Source of the DNA: Bacillota bacterium
Lineage (GTDB): Bacteria; Bacillota; Clostridia; Christensenellales; Aristaeellaceae
Assembly: GCA_963169565.1 (NCBI GenBank)
Contig: CAUJDI010000039.1
Location: 1-44,529 of the forward strand
DNA length: 44,529 nucleotides
Direction: 5' to 3'
In this document: one piece after another, positions 16,850-24,386 of the stretch
Numbering within the stretch: the stretch's first letter is position 1
How the letters are laid out: each line of letters opens with the position of its first letter
Notes under the pieces: model-generated
What the model saw: the letters and a program-made list of their open reading frames with translations, nothing else
Database searches by the model: none
What the model was told of the DNA's origin: nothing
Position numbers and translations under genes: made by a program

Positions 16850-17333
16850 ATTGTCGGCTCTGCGGGAAAAGAATCCGAGGCTGTTTGAACTGGGGTCCTA
16901 CCTGTTCTTCGGCGCATTGACCACCCTGGTCAACTGGCTGGTGTACCTCGCGCTCACGGCCTTGGCAGGCCTGTCCAGCAGGGAGCAGGGCAGCGCGGAT
17001 TACCTGCTCATTGCCAACCTTTCCCAGGCCGTCGCCTGGATCCTCAGCGTGCTGTTCGCCTACGCCACCAACCGCCGTTTCGTGTTCCGGAGCGAGACCG
17101 GCGGGGGCGGCCGGCTGCGCGAGCTGTGGCTGTTCGTCTCCTCCCGCGCGCTGGGCTACGTCCTCTTTGACCTGCTGCTGTTCAGCGCCTTTCTCCTGAT
17201 GATGGCTGACCGGCCGGCGAAGCTCATCATGAACGCCTTCGTGATCTTGTACAACTATGTCGCCAGCCGCTTCATCATCTTCAAAAAGGGCAGGGCAGTG
17301 GAAAAGAAGGATGGGGAGAAAGGGCAGGAATGA
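16839..17333 (+). CDS. GtrA family membrane protein
   Basis: 164 residues with four membrane helices (about 18-40, 58-78, 95-115, 120-140) and the GtrA signature pattern: SYLFFGALTTLVNWLVYLAL, FAYATNRRFVF, and the closing NAFVILYNYVASRFIIFKKG. GtrA proteins are thought to help move undecaprenyl-linked sugars across the membrane. With a GT-C-like protein and an acyltransferase in the same operon, the natural reading is a pathway that decorates a surface glycolipid or polymer. Overlaps the genes on both sides. Confidence 0.93.
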   Translation: MGNELSALREKNPRLFELGSYLFFGALTTLVNWLVYLALTALAGLSSREQGSADYLLIANLSQAVAWILSVLFAYATNRRFVFRSETGGGGRLRELWLFVSSRALGYVLFDLLLFSAFLLMMADRPAKLIMNAFVILYNYVASRFIIFKKGRAVEKKDGEKGQE

Positions 17334-17545
17334 AGAAAAAACCGGGCTTCCTGGAGGAGCTGTTCGGCCTGGACGCCGCCCCTTCACTGCTGTTCCCGGA
17401 CAAAAAGAAGAAGGAGACGCCCGGGCGGAAAAAACCCCTTTCCGGCAGGGAGGAATGTCCCAACTGCGGCAGCCTGTTCCGCGTGGGCGGTTTCTGCCCG
17501 GGATGCGGGATGACAGATGAGGAGATGCCCTGGGGGGAACACTGA
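17330..17545 (+). CDS. Small zinc-ribbon protein
   Basis: 71 residues, starting at ATG 17330, which overlaps the GtrA stop by 4 bases. A basic N-terminal half (DKKKKETPGRKKP) is followed by CPNCG and CPGCG, twelve residues apart, a classic four-cysteine zinc ribbon. Function unknown; likely a small adaptor or nucleic-acid/protein-binding protein. It is the last gene of the operon. Confidence 0.75.
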   Translation: MKKKPGFLEELFGLDAAPSLLFPDKKKKETPGRKKPLSGREECPNCGSLFRVGGFCPGCGMTDEEMPWGEH

Positions 17546-17721
17546 GGCCGGCAGGCCTGAAATGGAATCCATAAGACACCATCCCGGCACGTTTTATCAG
17601 GCATCAGGGCTGTAGCAGGAAACGATTGGGAACTGACTTCCCAAACCCCAGCCCGCGAAGTTCCCCTCCGGGCTCCGGAGCGGTCCAGTTTTCGACGCGG
17701 TCATCTTCCGTTTCGGCTGAA

Positions 17722-17745
17722 CTATCAGAGACTTTCAACTGATAG
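17722..17745. terminator. Weak hairpin between converging operons
   Basis: CTATCAG (17722-17728) and CTGATAG (17739-17745) form a 7-bp stem with a 10-base loop, just beyond the 3' end of the PNPOx-like gene. No clear T-run. The rest of 17546-17754 shows nothing. Confidence 0.3.
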
Positions 17746-17754
17746 CGCGACCCG

Positions 17755-18189
17755 TCACCACCCCATCGTGTCACTCACAAGAAAAAGGTGCTTCCGCAGG
17801 CCGTGGTAGTAGTTCCCCTTCTCCGCCGTGAAGCGTAGGATGCAGTAGTCCGGGTCCGTCGGCCCCAGGGAATAATACTTCTCATCCCCCTCATGCCAGA
17901 ACGCCCGCTTGATGTTCTCCTCCGTCAGGATCTCCATCTGCCCTGTCAGCATCAGCCCGTGAAAGTTTTCGGCATCCAGGAAGTAGATGCAGGCCTTGGG
18001 GCACCGGAGCCAGTGCCCGGTGCGGATCGCGGAGGTGTTTGTCGAAAACCAGAAGGTGTGCAGCCCTTTGTTTTTCGCCCTGAACATGTTTTTCGCGTTG
18101 GGATATCCGTCCTCATCAATTGAGCAGACGATTGCGTCGCGGCTGCGGCCGACCAATCCGATGATGTCATTTTTTACCTGCTGATCCAT
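17755..18189 (-). CDS. Pyridoxamine 5'-phosphate oxidase-like flavoprotein
   Basis: 144 residues from ATG 18189 (MDQQVKND), which has GAGGGG upstream; the longer open frame to 18246 runs into the MarR gene and is rejected. The split-barrel fold is shown by DAIVCSIDEDGYPNAKNMF, HTFWFSTNTSAIRTGHWLRCPKACIYFLD and the later GQMEILT. Such proteins bind FMN or F420-like cofactors or haem; the substrate is unknown. The stop of the MarR gene is only 13 bases upstream, so the two form one operon and the flavoprotein is probably induced when the regulator is released. Confidence 0.88.
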   Translation of the reverse strand: MDQQVKNDIIGLVGRSRDAIVCSIDEDGYPNAKNMFRAKNKGLHTFWFSTNTSAIRTGHWLRCPKACIYFLDAENFHGLMLTGQMEILTEENIKRAFWHEGDEKYYSLGPTDPDYCILRFTAEKGNYYHGLRKHLFLVSDTMGW

Positions 18190-18202
18190 TGATTGCCCCT
18201 CC

Positions 18203-18631
18203 TCATGCTTCCAGGTTGCGGATGATCCGCCTGAGCTTCTCCTCAAATTCCTCCGCTTCCGTCTCTGTAAAACCCTGGTAGAACAGCGCGTTCATCCGGT
18301 CGGATACCCGGTCGTAGGCCTGACGGTACTCCCTTGCCTTATCGGTGATGGAGACGATGACCTGCCTGCGGTTCTGGGTGTCGGGCGTCCGTCTCACAAA
18401 GCCGCTTTCTTCCATCCTGTCCAGCATGCCCGTCAGCGTGGTCTTGGCCAGCGAGGTGAGGCGGCCGATCTCGCTGATCGTCAGGCTGTCATGCTCCCAC
18501 AGCACGTATAAAATCCTGCCCTGCGCGCCGTTGAAGGCGTCCATGCCGCTCTGCCTGAGCATTTTTTCAAACACCCGGCCCTGAAGCTGCTTGATCTGGG
18601 AAACCAGGAAACCGCCATGGGTTTTCATCAC
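18203..18631 (-). CDS. MarR family transcriptional regulator
   Basis: 142 residues from GTG 18631, or 141 from ATG 18628. The winged helix is clear: LWEHDSLTISEIGRLTSLAKTTLTGMLDRMEESGFVRRTPDTQNRRQVIVSIT, with flanking dimerisation helices. First gene of a two-gene operon with the PNPOx-like protein. A palindrome overlapping its -10 box suggests that it represses itself and the flavoprotein gene until a small ligand binds. Confidence 0.93.
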   Translation of the reverse strand: MMKTHGGFLVSQIKQLQGRVFEKMLRQSGMDAFNGAQGRILYVLWEHDSLTISEIGRLTSLAKTTLTGMLDRMEESGFVRRTPDTQNRRQVIVSITDKAREYRQAYDRVSDRMNALFYQGFTETEAEEFEEKLRRIIRNLEA

Positions 18632-18643
18632 ATAACCACCATA

Positions 18644-18678
18644 CCATATAGGATAGTTCTATATGGGACTATTGTCAA
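18644..18678 (-). promoter_or_regulatory. MarR-operon promoter with overlapping palindrome
   Basis: On the minus strand TTGACA (complement of 18673-18678) and TATCCT (complement of 18650-18655) are 17 bases apart, an excellent sigma-A promoter. CCATATAG (18644-18651) and CTATATGG (18659-18666) are a perfect 8-base inverted repeat with 7-base spacer that covers the -10 box: a textbook MarR-type operator position. Confidence 0.75.
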
Positions 18679-18681
18679 GTG

Positions 18682-18952
18682 CCATTTCCCATTTATAACG
18701 TCAGCGTTGACCTGCAGAACACGACGGACGACACGGTGCGTGACTTCTATGTGGTCTTCGCCCTAAAGGACGCCGAAGGAAAACTGGTTGTACGTCACCT
18801 CCTGCCAGCCGTCCTGCGCGGGCATCAAGCTCGGCTCCTCCATTGAAATACTGACAAGCGTCGGCTCCGCCATCAAAGACTATTCCACAGCCAACAGCAT
18901 CGTCCCGGCAACGGTGGAAGCCATCGCCTATTTCATCGTTGAGGCGGAGTGA
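18682..18952 (+). pseudogene. Relic of an unidentified gene, start lost and frameshifted
   Basis: A protein-like reading begins near 18694 (YNVSVDLQNTTDDTVRDFYV, then VFALKDAEGK) and continues one frame over from about 18785 (YVTSCQPSCAGIKLGSSIEI, then GSAIKDYSTANSIVPATVEA) to a TGA at 18950-18952. The join looks like a single insertion or deletion near AAACTGGTTGTACGT. No start codon with a ribosome site exists; the 5' end runs into the MarR promoter. The fragment resembles the tail of a beta-sandwich, DUF-type extracellular domain. The rest of 18667-19087 shows nothing. Confidence 0.5.
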
Positions 18953-19087
18953 AGAACGGGAAAACAAGGGGGCTAAAACTGGAGATGTGCAGCTTTGCTT
19001 TAACCGATGAGTTTTTACTTCCCTGTGTTTACTGGCGGAGAAATCAAGGTATATCAACGAAAACAAAGAGAACCATCCCCTTTTTCC

Positions 19088-21838
19088 CTATTTTGCCAAT
19101 ACTTTAAAGGAATGCCACGTTCCTATCAGATACTCACTCGGTGTCAGCTCCACGACAGTTGCGTGGCTTCCCTTCAAGGTCTTCTGGAACCATGCTTCTT
19201 CCCGGTAATCCAGGTTATCATCCAGAAAGCAAACCACACCAAGTGGGCTGGACGAGTCCTTCTCAGGTGTCATATTGATGGACAAAGGGAGCGCGTACCC
19301 GTCTGAAAGGCGAATGATCTGTCCTTTATATTCGAAATCCTGGCCAGACAGGCCAGTATATGAACGGATTAACCGCTTGCTGACAACGTTCAGGTCATTG
19401 TCCAGCTTAATGGCATGAAGACTGCCTTCACCCAGAACCGCAAGCGGAAGGGCAGTGACTCCCTCCATTATAAACAAGGTGATTTCATTCTCACCTGTTC
19501 TGAGCGCGCCAAAGGGGATACCTGGGAAGACGGGGACAATACTCTCAGCCGGACTGTCACCTTCTTTCCAGCCTCGGAACGCCTTGATGTTTCCCGCATT
19601 GTCAATGACGGCGATTTTAATCAGTTTACCATGGGTGAGATAAAGCCACTCACCGTTTCCAATATCAAATGTATTGGGCGCGTTTTCTCCACTTGAATAT
19701 CCAGGCGTAGTCAGCAGGTCAATCAGTTTCCTATTATTGATCTCTTCTGGCGTCTCCTTCCCTGGTTCGACACAGAAGGCCGTCCTTCTATTTTCCTTAT
19801 TTGACCATCCGGCGGCAAGAATCCCATTGCGGAAAGGCATGATCGTGCAATTGGGCATATCAAGCCATATTTCACCACTGACTTTAATATCTTCTGAGAT
19901 AAAGTATACGTTCATACCCTGTTGGCCGGAAAAACTGGCTACCACGACAACAAAGGAACCATTGGGCAGGCGGAGGAACTTTGACGCATAGCTGTTGCCA
20001 GGGAACTTTAGGATTTCCTTTGGCTTGCTGGTTTTTCCTTTATCAGTGATGGTCAGGTACTTCACTCCGGTATTGGTGTCCACATACAGCAGCCCCGCCG
20101 TTTTTTCATCCACCTTGAAAAATTGAAGTCTACCATAGTTTTTGATGAGGCCGCTCTTTTCAACCAGCGTATCGCGGTGGCGGACAGTAACGTCAAATAT
20201 GGTTTCCTCATTGAGGATACCATTCCTATTGATAAAGATGCCTTTTGGTATAACCAGTTTGCATAACTCAGGCTGGCCGGCAGGCAGACCGGTTTTCTTC
20301 CTGAGCAGGAAATCCGCGCGGTTCTCGTTCGCGTTGGCATGGATGTCCATCCAATCCAGCGGGATCTTCTTTGTGCCGATCAGGAGGTATGGAAGGGTTT
20401 TACCTTTCAGGCGAATTTCTGTATTGGCAACCAAGGCCACCGCGCTGTTCACTTCTGTAACTTGCTGGAACGTTATCGGCTGCAAGCCGGCTTTCGGCAC
20501 GATGCGGGCACTGAAAGAGGCAATCTTTTCATCATCAGCAATGTGGATGTCCTGGATGCTGACGCCGGTGAACTGTCCGGAAAACCCATAACTGGATGGA
20601 TAGGTGTTTGGCGTGAATTCCTCCCCGTCCCTGAAGAGCAGCGGCTTGTCAATGTCAGAGGCAGTGCGGGCAGCTTCCCAGTATCCTTTTTTGACCGACT
20701 CAATCAGTTTCTTTTCAGTTCCATTATTGTTATATTTGAATCCAGACTTGCTCTCTTCGGCGTTGATCCGTAAAATACGAAAGCCGCCTGTTTTGGAGCG
20801 GTCGACGGATGTGTCATACAGGCTTCTGCCAAGAAGCGAGTTGTTGCCGGTTTCGGTGATGTACTCCACCGCAAAATACTCCGACAGCGGGGAGGTGTAC
20901 TCAGGAAAAACGATGGCCATATCACCAGCTTCACTGGCCGGACGCAGCGAAACATCCAGCGGGCCTTCCGTCACGATGTAGACGTTTTCCATCCAGCCAA
21001 GCATGAGCTTGGTAAAAACATTGTAATCGCCTCTGTTGTCCATCATCATATCGGGTGTCCACATGCCGCCTTCCTTGTAAAAAACGCCGCCATCCCGGTC
21101 ATAAAGGTCCGGCAGCCGGAAGAAATGACCAAACTCATGAAGGATGGTTTGCATCATATTGATATGGTCCATGGATAACTGCATAAACCCAAGCTGGTTC
21201 ACCGCCATGTTATCGACAGAAGCCATTTTCTTATATGAGTAGACAAAATTATACCACATGCTTTGGTATCCGCCAGGAATATCCGTGACATATAGCAGGG
21301 AAACAGAATCTATCACCCCGTCTTTGTTGCTGTCGTAAATGCTAAAATCAACATCCTGGTCATAGTATGATAACGCTTCCTGCAAAATCTCGGGGGGGCC
21401 GCCGTTCTTCTCATAGTACTTGCGATCGTGAGCCGCGGTAAACCATCCCAAAACATCCCCGTCCAACTGAAGCCGTCCATACGAAGCCCTGTCAAAGTAT
21501 GCCCGCAATGATTCATAAGGATATATCCGTGTCTCATATGCCCACACGGGTTTGCCGTCGATACCAAAGAAAAACTTCTGCAAGTTGTCTGCAGACATAT
21601 CCCACTCCAGATTCTTATGTGAGTAATCCGGGAAGTCAACCAGAATAAAAAGCGGTTTTACCACACCCAGTGATGGCAGGGTTCCTCCTTCCCCTTTGGG
21701 AAGATAACGTTGGGATGGTTCGGTTATCACGGAGCCGTTGATATGAAAATTCGTGATAAACTCATTGTCGGCAAGTGCGCAACTTGAAAATACGGATAAG
21801 AAAACAACGACTCCTAAAAACCAGTACAGCTTTCTCAT
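19088..21838 (-). CDS. Secreted M6-type (immune inhibitor A-like) metalloprotease
   Basis: 916 residues from ATG 21838, which has GGAGG 7 bases upstream; an open frame to 21874 adds 12 unlikely residues. Signal peptide about 1-23 (ends SSCALA). The catalytic domain holds HEFGHFFRLPDLYD at His234, matching the HExxHxxGxxD metzincin-like motif of M6 proteases except that Arg replaces the usual Gly. Upstream landmarks are VDFPDYS and the calcium-type loop YDSNKDGVIDS. The C-terminal 500 residues are beta-rich with repeated strands (FPGNSYASKFLRLPNGSFVV and similar) suggesting a propeller or Ig-like repeats; unrecognised. Probably a cell-surface or released protease of about 100 kDa. Confidence 0.85.
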   Translation of the reverse strand: MRKLYWFLGVVVFLSVFSSCALADNEFITNFHINGSVITEPSQRYLPKGEGGTLPSLGVVKPLFILVDFPDYSHKNLEWDMSADNLQKFFFGIDGKPVWAYETRIYPYESLRAYFDRASYGRLQLDGDVLGWFTAAHDRKYYEKNGGPPEILQEALSYYDQDVDFSIYDSNKDGVIDSVSLLYVTDIPGGYQSMWYNFVYSYKKMASVDNMAVNQLGFMQLSMDHINMMQTILHEFGHFFRLPDLYDRDGGVFYKEGGMWTPDMMMDNRGDYNVFTKLMLGWMENVYIVTEGPLDVSLRPASEAGDMAIVFPEYTSPLSEYFAVEYITETGNNSLLGRSLYDTSVDRSKTGGFRILRINAEESKSGFKYNNNGTEKKLIESVKKGYWEAARTASDIDKPLLFRDGEEFTPNTYPSSYGFSGQFTGVSIQDIHIADDEKIASFSARIVPKAGLQPITFQQVTEVNSAVALVANTEIRLKGKTLPYLLIGTKKIPLDWMDIHANANENRADFLLRKKTGLPAGQPELCKLVIPKGIFINRNGILNEETIFDVTVRHRDTLVEKSGLIKNYGRLQFFKVDEKTAGLLYVDTNTGVKYLTITDKGKTSKPKEILKFPGNSYASKFLRLPNGSFVVVVASFSGQQGMNVYFISEDIKVSGEIWLDMPNCTIMPFRNGILAAGWSNKENRRTAFCVEPGKETPEEINNRKLIDLLTTPGYSSGENAPNTFDIGNGEWLYLTHGKLIKIAVIDNAGNIKAFRGWKEGDSPAESIVPVFPGIPFGALRTGENEITLFIMEGVTALPLAVLGEGSLHAIKLDNDLNVVSKRLIRSYTGLSGQDFEYKGQIIRLSDGYALPLSINMTPEKDSSSPLGVVCFLDDNLDYREEAWFQKTLKGSHATVVELTPSEYLIGTWHSFKVLAK

Positions 21839-21985
21839 GGAATGGCCTCCTATTTGTTGATGCTGGATAAACACAGAGCAAAACCGGGGACGTTTCTCCG
21901 TGTTTCCTCGAAGCTCCCTTTGCTGCTTCTCTTTTCCGTTTCTCCAAATATTTGCGCTTCAGTAAATGCCTGTCAGTCTGCTTTT

Positions 21986-22014
21986 ATCTTACTATGTAAA
22001 GAGATTTTAATCAA
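21986..22014 (-). promoter_or_regulatory. Promoter of the M6 protease gene
   Basis: On the minus strand TTGATT (complement of 22009-22014) and TAAGAT (complement of 21986-21991) are 17 bases apart in an A/T-rich stretch, about 148 bases ahead of the protease start. Reasonable sigma-A match. Confidence 0.5.
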
Positions 22015-22114
22015 TCGGCATTTAGTAAGAATTGATAGTAAAAAGGAGAACTGTCCCGTAAGGGAAACAAAGGATACATCTCTCTTTGTTTTCATGTTCC
22101 GATACCCTTTCTTA

Positions 22115-22160
22115 CCCTTGCCATGCCGGTGCCGGTGAGGCGGACAACTTGATTCAGACC
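22115..22160 (+). repeat. Interspersed GC-rich repeat, copy A
   Basis: Diverged member of a four-copy family (others at 29910, 31683, 32611). Shared core: CCatGCCGGTGCCGGTGAGG followed by CGG and then an A/G-TTC-A/G-G block. This copy is the most degenerate at its 3' end (ACTTGATTCAG). All copies lie between genes and in the same orientation. Elsewhere in the 715-base gap 21839-22553 I see only the protease promoter and a weak AAACAAAG/CTTTGTTT inverted repeat at 22065-22091. Confidence 0.5.
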
Positions 22161-22553
22161 GTTGCAGGGACAGTTACCCCTGTTTCCTGTTGTATGATAG
22201 TTCCATAATTTGTTATGAAAACACAAGAAAGCAGTCCCCGGACTCCTGCATCATCTGAAACACGCAGGCAAGACGTCTGGTATTGACGCGGTCACGGCCA
22301 GTCCAGGGCGAAAAAGCAGAGGAAATCGTCTGCTTTTTAATATTCTTCTGTTTTCTGCTGCAAACACAATCCGGCTGCGACTCCTTGCCGGTATTTGCGA
22401 TCAGGCAGATGGTTTATAGCAGCTTGCCGTCCCCGATGTTTATACCGTGTTCTCATACATTTCTAATCCATATTCTATTGAAAGGAGCCATGCGTTGCAG
22501 ATAATGAAGAAGCAAACGTTCGTGAGGCGCTCCAAAGCAGAAAGGGCTGGCCC

Positions 22554-23654
22554 ATGTCCATTGATTTTGACCTGACAAAATACCTGAACCAAGGTGCGGA
22601 ACGGCTCGTTCAGAACATCCTGAAAACAACGCTGCACAACCCGAGGGAGACAGCCTTCCTGGGCCGATACCACGCCGCCCAGCGCGGCATGGAAAAGCGC
22701 CGCATGGCGCTGGAAGCGGAAGGCCTGCACATCCCGATGTTCCTCATCGCAAGCATTGCCAACACCTGCAATCTTTTCTGCAAGGGCTGCTACGCGCGCG
22801 CCAACGGACGGTGCGGGGAGAAAGGCGGCGTCCCCCTGCTTGACGCGTCCCAGTGGGGGGACATCTTCACCCAGGCAGAGGAGGCCGGCATCCCGTTTAT
22901 CCTGCTGGCGGGGGGTGAGCCGATGATGCGGCCGGACGTGCTGCGCGCGGCGGCGAAGAAAAGGAACATCCTCTTTCCGGTCTTTACAAACGGCACGCTC
23001 ATAGACGGGCCGCTGCTTTCACTTATGGGCAGGCATCGGAACCTTGTGCCGGTCGTCAGCATGGAGGGCGGGGAGGCGGCGACGGACAGCAGGCGGGGCA
23101 GGGGCTCCTTCAAAAGGATACAAGCCGCGCTTGATGCCATGCACGGGAAGAAACTGCTGTACGGCGTGTCGCTGACCATCACGACGGAAAACCGTGCGGA
23201 AGCCATGTCGGAGGATTATATTCAATCCCTGTATCAAAAAGGGTGCAGGCTGGTCTTTTTCATCGAGTACGTGCCCGTCGCGCCCGGCACCGAAAGCCTC
23301 GCCCCAAACGACGCGGAGCGGCTTTTGATGGAGGAGGCGCAGAGCGCTTTGCGCGGGCGTTTCCCGGGGATGCTCTTCCTCTCCTTCCCGGGGGATGAGA
23401 AGCACATGGGCGGCTGCCTCGCGGCCGGGCGCGGGTTCTTTCACATCAATGAATACGGGGCGGCCGAGCCCTGCCCGTTTTCCCCCTATTCAGACATGAA
23501 CCTGCACGAGCATACCCTGCTGGACGTGCTGGGTTCCCCGTTCTTTCGTCAGGTGCGGGAGCTGAACGCGCAGGGGGAGGCGCACCCGGGCGGCTGCGCG
23601 CTGTTTCATCAGGAAGCACGGGTCAGGGCGCTGCTGTCCCCCAGAAAAACATAA
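22554..23654 (+). CDS. Radical SAM protein with C-terminal cysteine-rich region
   Basis: 366 residues. CNLFCKGC at Cys72-Cys76-Cys79 is the CX3CX2C cluster that binds a 4Fe-4S and S-adenosylmethionine; LLAGGEPMMRPD, FTNGTLID and the SLTITTEN segment are later radical SAM strands. The C-terminal part has further cysteines (GGCLAAG, AEPCPFSP, GGCALF), a SPASM/twitch-like arrangement that may hold another cluster. An N-terminal 60-residue helical extension precedes the barrel. Start ATG 22554 has a weak AAAGGG site. No substrate gene is adjacent; possible jobs include peptide or cofactor modification. Function not determinable. Confidence 0.88.
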   Translation: MSIDFDLTKYLNQGAERLVQNILKTTLHNPRETAFLGRYHAAQRGMEKRRMALEAEGLHIPMFLIASIANTCNLFCKGCYARANGRCGEKGGVPLLDASQWGDIFTQAEEAGIPFILLAGGEPMMRPDVLRAAAKKRNILFPVFTNGTLIDGPLLSLMGRHRNLVPVVSMEGGEAATDSRRGRGSFKRIQAALDAMHGKKLLYGVSLTITTENRAEAMSEDYIQSLYQKGCRLVFFIEYVPVAPGTESLAPNDAERLLMEEAQSALRGRFPGMLFLSFPGDEKHMGGCLAAGRGFFHINEYGAAEPCPFSPYSDMNLHEHTLLDVLGSPFFRQVRELNAQGEAHPGGCALFHQEARVRALLSPRKT

Positions 23655-23858
23655 GCGGCGGTCAGGCGCACAGCTGCGCCTCCGGAGAAACCCGAAGGGG
23701 GATCAGAGCGCATATTTCCCCTCATAACCTGCAATTTTTAGGAAAACCCTTCCGGTCCTTGCCATGAACGGATGGTCAGGCCGTTTTTCTGTATCCTCAT
23801 AACGATGAACAGGCAAGGGATCCCCCTCCTCAGGGAGAAAAGATAAAACCTGTTCCCG

Positions 23859-23966
23859 ATGGCTGTCCAGCTGCCCGCGGCAGAGAACACGATCCCCGCC
23901 GGCGACCTGTCCCCAGCTTTCATGGAACACTGGGTCCTGGAGAGCGAGAAGATCAGCGGGGACTGA
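23859..23966 (+). pseudogene. Possible 3' remnant of a lost gene
   Basis: Thirty-five codons that read like a protein end (MAVQLPAAENTIPAGDLSPA, later MEHWVLESEKISGD, stop) run straight up to a very strong terminator 20 bases later. No upstream domain or ribosome site is present. On the other strand 23703-23830 also reads protein-like (ending RVFLKIAGYEGKYAL). Both may be debris of deleted genes. Apart from these, the terminator and a promoter, the 732-base gap 23655-24386 shows no gene. Confidence 0.25.
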
Positions 23967-23985
23967 TTCTTCGCCATACAGCTAC

Positions 23986-24030
23986 GGCCATGGGACGCAG
24001 GGGTGCAGTGCCTGTGTCCCATGGCCTTTT
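23986..24030 (+). terminator. Strong orphan intrinsic terminator
   Basis: A 16-bp stem (GGCCATGGGACGCAGG, 23986-24001, against CCTGTGTCCCATGGCC, 24011-24026, one G-T pair) with a 9-base loop and a TTTT tail at 24027-24030. It points with the plus strand, yet the nearest intact plus-strand gene ends 330 bases upstream. Confidence 0.75.
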
Positions 24031-24193
24031 GGCATGTCTCCCGGATGCCGGGTATCTTGAGTTCTTCCGGCCCGGTGAAAAAGGGAGGTGTCTGCTTTGC
24101 CCCCGCAATCCGTTTTCCTCCTGAATCCGCCTTCTGCCAAAACCTGTTCACTTCCTGCAGAGCGCGATGGCGGAGCCCCTGCGGAGATCCCTC

Positions 24194-24223
24194 TTGACCC
24201 GGAGCGTCAGGGCAACTTATACT
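24194..24223 (+). promoter_or_regulatory. Promoter of the DUF6273 protein gene
   Basis: TTGACC (24194-24199) and TATACT (24218-24223), 18 bases apart, a strong sigma-A match. It leaves a leader of about 155 bases before ATG 24387; no riboswitch was recognised in it. Confidence 0.6.
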
Positions 24224-24386
24224 ATTACAGGACATAGTTTGAATAAATGACGGAGTTCTTTCACGGCTCATTCCAAGACCTGCCCGACCATCCTTATCCT
24301 GATACCGACCGCTGACTGCCATTGCATGCCCCGTTTCAAACCAGCTTTACCCGCTGCGGCAAGAGAAGAATAGGAGATACAATGCG

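Noticed and set aside
22283-22578. Short frames ahead of the radical SAM gene as a precursor peptide
   Set aside because: Poor ribosome-site spacing and no leader/core pattern.
23738-24322. 194-codon minus-strand frame in the debris region
   Set aside because: No domain, no ribosome site, and crosses a strong terminator hairpin.
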